Source: JANQRV01 sp964533785 (GTDB lineage Bacteria; Bacteroidota; Bacteroidia; Chitinophagales; Saprospiraceae). From it: a stretch of 12,191 bases of DNA. The notes below the pieces were generated by a model. It worked only from the letters and a program-made list of their open reading frames with translations. It was not told the DNA's origin and made no database searches. Location: the NCBI GenBank assembly GCA_964533785.1, contig CAZHNG010000211.1:1-12191 (forward strand), given 5' to 3'. This document shows positions 7,470 through 12,191 of this stretch, in pieces; the first letter of the stretch is position 1, and every line of letters starts with the position of its first letter. A program made the position numbers and the translations under genes.

Positions 7470-7622
7470 CGCGGTTTGCAACCACGATTTATACAACTTT
7501 TATACTAAGCAAACAGAACATGCTTGTAGGATAGGATGGTACATAGTGCCTCCTATAACAAGTATTTGTCAGTTTTAACTTAAGGGACTAGCAGGGTAAT
7601 TGCTCCTCGGTTGCAAACCGAG
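7470..7622. repeat. Pair of inverted REP-like palindromes
   Basis: Two short palindromes lie in opposite orientation: CGCGGTTTGCAACCACG (7470-7486) and CTCGGTTGCAAACCGAG (7606-7622). Each folds into a seven-base stem with a three-base loop, with one mismatch in the left copy. The shared core CGGTTTGCAACC (7472-7483) is perfectly inverted at 7609-7620. Paired inverted palindromes of this kind resemble REP/BIME elements mobilised by RAYT transposases. No transposase is present here, so that identity is an inference. Confidence 0.6.
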
Positions 7623-7727
7623 TAGTTTACCGAAGGGTTTAATTCTGTTAGATTAAAGGGAAGCCAGAAGAGTCCTCGCCGAATTAGAAATTGATGTAAG
7701 TGGATGGACATCATGATAAGTCAACCA

Positions 7728-8073
7728 CTAATTCTTTAATCGATACCTGGCATTTCTACGATCCCCGAACTTGATTATTAAGTTTGCCTCAACTGCCTTC
7801 TTCAAATCCCGACTGGCAGTAGCAGTTGATATATCTTTAAAAACCCTAAGGTAGTCTTTACGGCTGAACGTTTCCGGTTCCAAATCAATGAAGTATTTGA
7901 TCCGATTGATTTCCCTCTATTCTTAGTGAAGAATGAATCGTTTTGACTTTATTGCGCTTTCGCAATTGAGGCGGTGGCTTGACCATATAATTCGCCTTCA
8001 CCTCACCTAACCTTTCGGAAATCGAAGTGATCAATTTTAGAATCTGTGGGCTTATGTAGTACGGTGGTTTCAT
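7728..8073 (-). pseudogene. Fic-family protein pseudogene with catalytic core deleted
   Basis: The minus strand starts at 8073 with a typical Fic N-terminus: MKPPYYISPQILKLI, then PPPQLRKRNKVKTIHSSL and IEGN. This frame stops at 7885. From about 7911 down to a TAG at 7728-7730 another frame continues as the C-terminal winged helix of such proteins: REINRIKYF, then FSRKDYLRVFKDIS, TATASRDLKKAVEA and IIKFGDRRNARYRL. The two parts abut around 7905-7915, so the central Fic domain with its HPFxDGNGR AMPylation motif, roughly 200 residues or more, is gone and the ends are out of frame by one base. Fic proteins usually AMPylate target proteins; this remnant cannot. It is a relic of a single-gene Fic/winged-helix protein of the kind common in Bacteroidota, partly toxin-like and often horizontally moved. 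Confidence 0.85.
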
Positions 8074-8200
8074 AAAATGATACTATCAAATATAGTAGCT
8101 AAAGTTGGTCAAATTCAACTAACCAATAACGTAACTGTAGCTTTTATTCTTTAAACAAAGTCCTTACCTGTAGTGGTAGTATTATCGATTTATGAAACCA
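8065..8200. repeat. Inverted repeat placing two mirrored ATGAAACC starts
   Basis: TGGTTTCATAAA (8065-8076) is perfectly inverted at 8189-8200, and ATACT (8080-8084) is inverted at 8178-8182. The arms flank about 112 bp. On the minus strand the left arm contains the start codon of the Fic pseudogene. On the plus strand the right arm contains the start of an 18-codon frame (8192-8248). It may be an inverted duplication of an upstream region or an old invertible segment. Confidence 0.5.
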
Positions 8201-8272
8201 AAAAGTAGAAGGCACTTTGTAGTACCGGACATAGAAAGTAAATATTAACCTGACATTTTCTGGTCAGAGACC

Positions 8273-8319
8273 GATTGATATTGTATCGAAGTCTGAAGAC
8301 TTCGATAATCACAATCAAT
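8273..8319. repeat. Long imperfect hairpin with perfect 10-bp core
   Basis: ATCGAAGTCT (8285-8294) and AGACTTCGAT (8297-8306) are exact complements around a GA centre. The stem extends imperfectly through ATTGT/ACAAT and ATTG/CAAT with small bulges. It lies in the decayed region between convergent genes. No T-tract follows, so it resembles a dispersed palindromic repeat more than a terminator. Confidence 0.6.
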
Positions 8320-8359
8320 ATTTAATGTTCGTGCCTAAAGTCGGGCAAAGGGCCGCAAA

Positions 8360-8384
8360 CCTGCCTTACGGCACCGCAGGCAGG
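8360..8384. repeat. GC-rich hairpin
   Basis: CCTGCC (8360-8365) pairs with GGCAGG (8379-8384), and CGG (8369-8371) pairs with CCG (8374-8376) inside. On the plus strand it is followed by AAATTTTTTTC, so it could act as a weak terminator, although no intact plus-strand gene ends just upstream. The GCAGGCAGG-type sequence looks like a dispersed repeat. Confidence 0.5.
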
Positions 8385-8525
8385 AAATTTTTTTCTTCGC
8401 GTTTCTTTGTGCACTTTACGGTGAATTATTTGGCCTTATCGTCTTGGTGTTGATTCATGAGACAGCTATGACAAGAACGCTTATGGTGGTATTTAATCGG
8501 AATGAATCCCCTATATATCATTCTG

Positions 8526-8543
8526 CGCGGAATGAATTCCGCG
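8526..8543. repeat. Palindrome near the 3' end of the sugar operon
   Basis: CGCGGAAT (8526-8533) and ATTCCGCG (8536-8543) are exact complements around a GA centre. It lies about 60 bp beyond the stop of the sugar isomerase gene. A second partial copy, CGGAATGAATCCCC, occurs just upstream at about 8499-8512. A role in ending the operon transcript is possible, but no T-tract follows on the minus strand. Confidence 0.5.
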
Positions 8544-8605
8544 GTACCAGCGGCTTACCCAAATTGGAAATTGCTTTGAAAAATATTACGATAAAAGATA
8601 CGCTT

Positions 8606-9496
8606 TTAGTTTTCAGAAAAATACTCTTCAATCTTACGTTTTAAAAACTCGGCTGATCTTTGTAGCTGTTCAAAACCTTCCACCCCATCTTCAATACTGA
8701 TCCAGCCCTGAAAGCCCACTTCCCTGAGAATAGTGAAAATCTGGTCATAGTCATTCAAGCCTTTGCCAATTTCGCCGTGTTCTAAAAGAGAGGCATATCC
8801 AATGCTGTTCTCTTGTTTGCGCAGCTCTTCAATTGAACCGCGAGCCAGATAACGGTCGGAGGCGTGCATGGTGACCACCCGGTGTTTTACTTTTTGTAAT
8901 AGTTCAATGGGATCTTCACCCGCCAGGATGGTATTACTTGGATCGTAATTGACGCCGAAATTCGGGTCATCGATACGACTAACCAGGTCACAAAAAACAT
9001 CACTCATCTGCGCAAATTCAGGATAGGTCCAATAATTATCTTTGTAATGGTTCTCAATGATGAGGGTAATGCCGTAAGATCTGGCTAGGGGCAAACAAGA
9101 TTCAATGGCATCTACGGTGTATTGAATACCTTCTGCTCTCGACACTTCCGGCCTGCGTTGCCCCGAAAGCACCCGACAGTAGGAACCGCCCAAAGCAGCA
9201 GTCATTTCAATCCATTCCTTTTCTTTGTCTATTTGTGCTTGGCGAAAGGCTGGATCGGGGTGAGTAAAATCAGGAGAACAGCAAAGCATGGGTATGACCA
9301 GGCCGTGATCTTCGGCGATGGTTCGGTATGTTTTCCATTTACTGGAATCTTGTAAGGCTATGAATCCGCTGTAAAATTCCAGGCCATCGACACCAAGGCT
9401 GGCTCCCATTTCTATCCACCGGCGGAGCGATAAGGAGTTGTCTACGCAGAGGGCGTCCATATAAGCTTTGGGGAAGGCTGCTAGTTTAGGTTTCAT
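8606..9496 (-). CDS. Sugar isomerase/epimerase, xylose isomerase-like TIM barrel
   Basis: A 296-residue cytoplasmic protein of the AP endonuclease 2 / xylose isomerase-like TIM-barrel family, which isomerises or epimerises free or phosphorylated sugars, inosose or hydroxypyruvate-type substrates. The four expected metal ligands are present: Glu148 in LIIENHYKD, Asp185 in VNYDPSN, His211 in VTMHASD and Glu269 in ISIEDG. GLEFYSG (38-44) forms an early barrel strand, and the length is normal. It is the last gene of the minus-strand operon, 44 bp downstream of the short-chain dehydrogenase. With two dehydrogenases and a HUMPS-family lyase it probably handles an intermediate of sugar or polyol breakdown. 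UlaE-like 3-epimerase activity would fit the company of a UlaD-like enzyme, but the sequence does not establish it. Confidence 0.85.
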   Translation of the reverse strand: MKPKLAAFPKAYMDALCVDNSLSLRRWIEMGASLGVDGLEFYSGFIALQDSSKWKTYRTIAEDHGLVIPMLCCSPDFTHPDPAFRQAQIDKEKEWIEMTAALGGSYCRVLSGQRRPEVSRAEGIQYTVDAIESCLPLARSYGITLIIENHYKDNYWTYPEFAQMSDVFCDLVSRIDDPNFGVNYDPSNTILAGEDPIELLQKVKHRVVTMHASDRYLARGSIEELRKQENSIGYASLLEHGEIGKGLNDYDQIFTILREVGFQGWISIEDGVEGFEQLQRSAEFLKRKIEEYFSEN

Positions 9497-9540
9497 GTGT
9501 TGAGGTTGAAGATTAAGGTTGAGAGAATAGAATTGAGAAG

Positions 9541-10329
9541 TTAGAATAGAGCATTTCCTTCTTTGGAGACATTTCTACCGATAAAAGGATATTGATTCAA
9601 TTCCATCACGACGCCCGAAACGGGACGGCTTTCATCACTTAACCAAAAAACGATATGTTGTGCAATTTCAGCAGGTTGTGTCATTTTACCTGAAGGGATC
9701 TCGTAAGCATCCAGTTGATCGGGCCAATCTTCCGGTAAACCATCCGCAATTTTTCGCTTGTATTCATTTTCGGTTAATACCCACCCGGGATTGAGCAGGT
9801 TTACTCGAATTCCCTCCGTCGCCAAAGCATCACTCAAATTGCGCGAAAGCGTCAGCAAGGCACCTTTGGAAACCGAATAGGCCAATAACCCAGGTTCACC
9901 GCAGTAGGCATTTACCGATCCAATGTTCACAACACTGCCTTTACTTTCTTTTAAATAGGGTCTTGCCGCTTGGATCAACAACATTGGGGCCCGCACATTG
10001 ACCCCCATCACCTGGTCAAATAGGTCGGCATCTGTAGTAGCCAGGTTAGAACGCACGATCATGGCGGCATTGTTTACTATTCCATCTATGCCCCCGAAAT
10101 GGTGAATAGCTTCATCGACAATTTTTTGAGCAGCAGTAGGATCTAAAAGGTCCACTTCACAGTGGTCAATTCTATTTCCTAATTCGTAGCCCAGGTTTTT
10201 TCCCGCTTCTTTATCGATACTGTGAATGAGTACATTGGCACCTTCGGCATGACATAGGCGGGCTGTAGCAGCTCCAATCCCGGAAGTACCGCCGGTGATG
10301 ATGATGGTTTTATCTTTCAGTTTTCCCAT
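9541..10329 (-). CDS. Short-chain dehydrogenase/reductase (SDR), classical type
   Basis: A 262-residue NAD(P)-dependent oxidoreductase with a Rossmann fold. The cofactor motif TGGTSGIG is at 12-19 and NNAA at 86-89. The catalytic set is Asn111 in GVNVRAP, Ser138 in NIGSVNA, and Tyr151 and Lys155 in YSVSK. RVNLLNPGWV follows, as in the family. Asp39 in the HSID segment after strand 2 suggests NAD rather than NADP preference, which is an inference. The frame is open 81 bp further upstream to 10410, but that part overlaps the neighbouring dehydrogenase and is not SDR-like. ATG at 10329, two bases after the upstream stop, gives a canonical N-terminus and points to translational coupling. It probably oxidises a sugar or polyol intermediate of this operon. 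Confidence 0.9.
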   Translation of the reverse strand: MGKLKDKTIIITGGTSGIGAATARLCHAEGANVLIHSIDKEAGKNLGYELGNRIDHCEVDLLDPTAAQKIVDEAIHHFGGIDGIVNNAAMIVRSNLATTDADLFDQVMGVNVRAPMLLIQAARPYLKESKGSVVNIGSVNAYCGEPGLLAYSVSKGALLTLSRNLSDALATEGIRVNLLNPGWVLTENEYKRKIADGLPEDWPDQLDAYEIPSGKMTQPAEIAQHIVFWLSDESRPVSGVVMELNQYPFIGRNVSKEGNALF

Positions 10330-10331
10330 TT

Positions 10332-11351
10332 TTAAGGTTTCAATATGGCTTTTACAATTTCTCCGGAATGCATGGTATGAAAAGCGGTTTCCCACTCTTG
10401 CAAAGACCATTCTCCGCCAATGATCGGATCAATATTTAGCATCCCGGTAGACAATAAGCGAAGGACTCTTTCCCACATCGGCCAGTTGTGACTGAAGCTG
10501 CCCTTGAGGGTAACTGCTTTCTGAACCAATGGATCAATGGAGAAATCAAGCGGTTGCGGCCCCCACCCTACTTTGCTGATCCATCCGCCCGGACGAACAA
10601 TATCTAGTGCAATTTTTAACGTAGCAGAAACCCCTGCAGCATCAATTACACCATCCACACCCAGGCCATCTCCTTGTTTGATCCAATCTTCAAAATTCCC
10701 AACCAAAACGTCACAACCATACTGTTGCGCGATCTTTAAACGAGCAGCATCTTTTTCCAATCCGGCAACCGCAACAATAGCCCCTCTTAATTTGGCCAGG
10801 GCGGCACACAACAAACCAATGGGTCCGGGGCCGATCACTACCACGTAATCGCCTGGTTTGATGTTGACATTCTCCACCGTCGCACTGTAGGCTACGCAAC
10901 AAGGCTCGGTTAGTGCTGCCTTTTCTAAAGATAAAGCATCGGGCACTTTATGAAGGCACCTTGCCGGTACTTTTACAAATTTGGTCATTGCACCATCGAC
11001 GCCGTAGCCAAAGCCCTTCCTCGTAGGATCGAGGTTGTACCGGCCTTCGCGAGTCATGGGCGAATTGAGGTCGATCACGGCGGCCGTTTCACTCACTACC
11101 CGGTCCCCGGTGGACCAGCCGCTTACGCTTTGACCAAGCGCGGCGATGGTTCCCGAAAATTCGTGTCCCAGCACTACCGGATAATTGACCGGCCAGCTGT
11201 GATCCGAAGTCCATTGATGCAAATCACTACCGCAAACACCAACAGCTCCTACTTCCAGCAAAACATCCTCCTCTCCTATTTCCGGCAACGGGATACGGCG
11301 TAATTCCACACTGTATTTCTCAGGCGAAAAATTAACGACTGCTGTCTCCAT
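10332..11351 (-). CDS. Zinc-type medium-chain alcohol/polyol dehydrogenase lacking structural zinc site
   Basis: A 339-residue MDR-family dehydrogenase, related to sorbitol/threonine-type enzymes that oxidise secondary alcohols of sugars or polyols with NAD(P). Numbered from ATG at 11351, the catalytic zinc ligands are Cys40 in VCGSD, His63 and Glu64 in GHEFSG, and Glu149 in TEPCCVAY. The nucleotide-binding motif GPGPIG is at 174-179. RKGFGYGVDGAMTKFV (111-126) is typical of the subfamily. The lobe that normally carries four structural-zinc cysteines has Asp94, Ser97, Thr100 and Asp108 instead, with the surrounding ETAA and GRYNL frame intact. A start at 11351 gives the best N-terminus (METAVVNFSP). 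ATG at 11357 and GTG at 11369 are alternatives. All overlap the end of the upstream gene (stop at 11332-11334), so the two are tightly coupled. Confidence 0.9.
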   Translation of the reverse strand: METAVVNFSPEKYSVELRRIPLPEIGEEDVLLEVGAVGVCGSDLHQWTSDHSWPVNYPVVLGHEFSGTIAALGQSVSGWSTGDRVVSETAAVIDLNSPMTREGRYNLDPTRKGFGYGVDGAMTKFVKVPARCLHKVPDALSLEKAALTEPCCVAYSATVENVNIKPGDYVVVIGPGPIGLLCAALAKLRGAIVAVAGLEKDAARLKIAQQYGCDVLVGNFEDWIKQGDGLGVDGVIDAAGVSATLKIALDIVRPGGWISKVGWGPQPLDFSIDPLVQKAVTLKGSFSHNWPMWERVLRLLSTGMLNIDPIIGGEWSLQEWETAFHTMHSGEIVKAILKP

Positions 11352-12030
11352 AAGCATGTACTTTATCACATATTAATTTTAAAACACTACCGATATCCCC
11401 ACTGGCGGTCTTAAAGGCGTCGGCATCAACGGTCAACGGAGCTCCCAAAACGACCAGTGGGGCACCGTAGCGAGGAGTGCTAATAGCCTGTTCAATCGTC
11501 AGTCCTCCTACTGCCTGCACGGGTACCTCTACCGCAGCGACCACTTCCCTTAACTGATCCAGCGGACTGGGCATCCTATCTCCACGGGCAGCAATCCCAC
11601 GCCTTTCATCGTAACCAATGTGATGAATAACATAATCACAGCCCATATCTTCGAGCATCTTGGCACCGGCGACCATATCTTCGCAACCAAGGTTGTCGCC
11701 CATGACCTTCACTCCAAAATCGCGGCCCGCTTTTACCACCTCTTTTATAGTTTCCGGATGCGCCCGTGCCATCACAACTACGTGGGTCGCACCCGCTTTA
11801 GCCATCACTTCAGCTTCCAGCCAACCACCGTCCATGGTTTTTAAGTCCGCTACGATTGGTACTTCGGGCCACCTTTCGCGTAGCGCCCTTACGCCGTGCA
11901 TACCTTCGGCCAGTATTAAAGGAGTACCCGCCTCTAGCCAATCTACCCCGGCTTCCAGGGCAATGGCGGCAGTTTGTAAGGCTTCTTCTAAATCAATGAT
12001 ATCCAGGGAAATCTGAACGATGGGTTTCAT
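11332..12030 (-). CDS. HUMPS-family lyase, 3-hexulose-6-phosphate synthase-like
   Basis: A 232-residue TIM-barrel protein of the orotidine-5'-phosphate decarboxylase / HUMPS family. Members include 3-hexulose-6-phosphate synthase (aldol addition of formaldehyde to ribulose 5-phosphate) and 3-keto-L-gulonate-6-phosphate decarboxylase. The family motif DxKxxD is seen as Asp62, Lys64 and Asp67 in VADLKTMDGG. Other marks are SLD (8-10), Glu33 in LEAGTPLI, HHIGYDERRG (136-145) and the phosphate-binding VGG (174-176). LEAGTPLI and HIGYD are closer to hexulose-phosphate synthases than to UlaD. It is the first gene of a four-gene operon and overlaps the next gene. No 6-phospho-3-hexuloisomerase lies nearby, which argues against a simple formaldehyde-fixing role. 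A retro-aldol or decarboxylase step in sugar breakdown is an alternative. Confidence 0.85.
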   Translation of the reverse strand: MKPIVQISLDIIDLEEALQTAAIALEAGVDWLEAGTPLILAEGMHGVRALRERWPEVPIVADLKTMDGGWLEAEVMAKAGATHVVVMARAHPETIKEVVKAGRDFGVKVMGDNLGCEDMVAGAKMLEDMGCDYVIHHIGYDERRGIAARGDRMPSPLDQLREVVAAVEVPVQAVGGLTIEQAISTPRYGAPLVVLGAPLTVDADAFKTASGDIGSVLKLICDKVHAYGDSSR

Positions 12031-12115
12031 GTAGTTGGTTTTCTTGGTTTAAAGATAGTGGTTTTGGGAGAATTTTATAAGTAAGTTCCCCAAAGAACGA
12101 TTTCCCAAAAAAAAT

Positions 12116-12123
12116 CAAACTTA
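12116..12123 (-). promoter_or_regulatory. Candidate Bacteroidota -7 box for the sugar operon
   Basis: Read on the minus strand, TAAGTTTG matches the Bacteroidota -7 consensus TAnnTTTG exactly. It would leave a leader of about 80 bases before the ATG at 12030. No good -33 TTG is seen at the usual distance (a TTT lies there), so this is a partial match. The rest of the upstream DNA to 12191 is AT-rich with no other recognisable feature. Confidence 0.45.
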
Positions 12124-12191
12124 TACTTGACTTTTTTACTTTTTAAAGATATTTTTGTTTTATATACTGTAAATTAAAACAAATTGACGTC

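Larger units (their letters stand above)
7265..8605. other. 1.3-kb gene-poor region between convergent genes
   Basis: No intact gene is recognised between the regulator stop and the end of the sugar operon. The stretch holds a Fic-family pseudogene (7728-8073), a pair of inverted palindromes (7470-7486 and 7606-7622), an imperfect hairpin (7523-7562, stems CTTGT/ACAAG and ATAGGA/TCCTAT), a divergent inverted repeat (8065-8200) and three further palindromes up to 8543. Frames are closed by frequent stops. It reads as decayed DNA in which only short structured repeats and gene remnants survive. Confidence 0.75.

Noticed and set aside
7657..7716. 19-codon frame REARRVLAELEIDVSGWTS
   Set aside because: It looks protein-like but is preceded directly by a stop and has no start codon or known family. 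It could be a gene relic but is not supportable as a feature.
8192..8248. 18-codon frame MKPKSRRHFVVPDIESKY on the plus strand
   Set aside because: Too short, with no recognised family and no clear ribosome-binding site. It may be a gene stub, so it is noted only with the inverted repeat.
8444..8644. 66-codon plus-strand frame overlapping the end of the sugar isomerase gene
   Set aside because: It runs through the 8526-8543 palindrome and into the antisense of a well-supported gene, with no family resemblance.
10330..10410. Upstream extension of the short-chain dehydrogenase to 10410
   Set aside because: The extra 27 residues overlap the dehydrogenase gene and lack SDR character. ATG at 10329 gives the canonical N-terminus two bases after the preceding stop.

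Overview
The window comes from a member of the Bacteroidota, probably an environmental Saprospiria- or Cytophagia-like lineage; family level is a guess. The main evidence is the large one-piece hybrid two-component regulator (beta-propeller sensor, kinase, receiver and AraC-type output in one chain), an architecture typical of this phylum. Weak Shine-Dalgarno sequences and a TAnnTTTG-type -7 box upstream of the right-hand operon agree with this. There are no rRNA, tRNA or CRISPR features.

Layout, left to right. (1) 100-2020, minus strand: larE then larB, two enzymes that build the nickel-pincer nucleotide cofactor of lactate racemase-type enzymes. They are separated by 430 bp that hold a compact 305-bp hairpin-rich element with perfect 23-bp terminal inverted repeats, MITE-like in build. 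(2) 2021-2195: divergent intergenic region with an almost perfect 41-bp palindrome. (3) 2196-3194, plus strand: an exported Tat-dependent aldo/keto reductase. (4) 3253-7264, plus strand: a hybrid two-component regulator of about 1,336 residues, split by a single-base frameshift near a run of six T at 4850-4855. (5) 7265-8605: a gene-poor graveyard between convergent genes. It holds a clearly recognisable Fic-family pseudogene whose catalytic core is deleted, a pair of inverted palindromes and several further hairpins. (6) 8606-12030, minus strand: a compact four-gene operon, in transcription order a HUMPS-family lyase (3-hexulose-6-phosphate synthase-like), a zinc-type medium-chain dehydrogenase, a short-chain dehydrogenase and a TIM-barrel sugar isomerase/epimerase. 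A candidate promoter lies upstream at about 12116-12123.

How the genes work together. LarE and LarB act on the same cofactor precursor; LarC and any LarA-type user enzyme are not in the window. The four-gene operon looks like a catabolic route for an uncommon sugar, polyol or sugar acid: two oxidoreductases, an isomerase/epimerase and a C-C bond-cleaving enzyme. No kinase, transporter or 6-phospho-3-hexuloisomerase is present, so the substrate cannot be named. The regulator probably senses a carbohydrate, as its relatives do, but no SusC/SusD pair or glycoside hydrolase lies beside it here. No clearly new defence or mobile system is visible. The most unusual points are the dehydrogenase that has lost all four structural-zinc cysteines, the MITE-like element inside the lar pair, the frameshifted regulator and the collapsed Fic gene.
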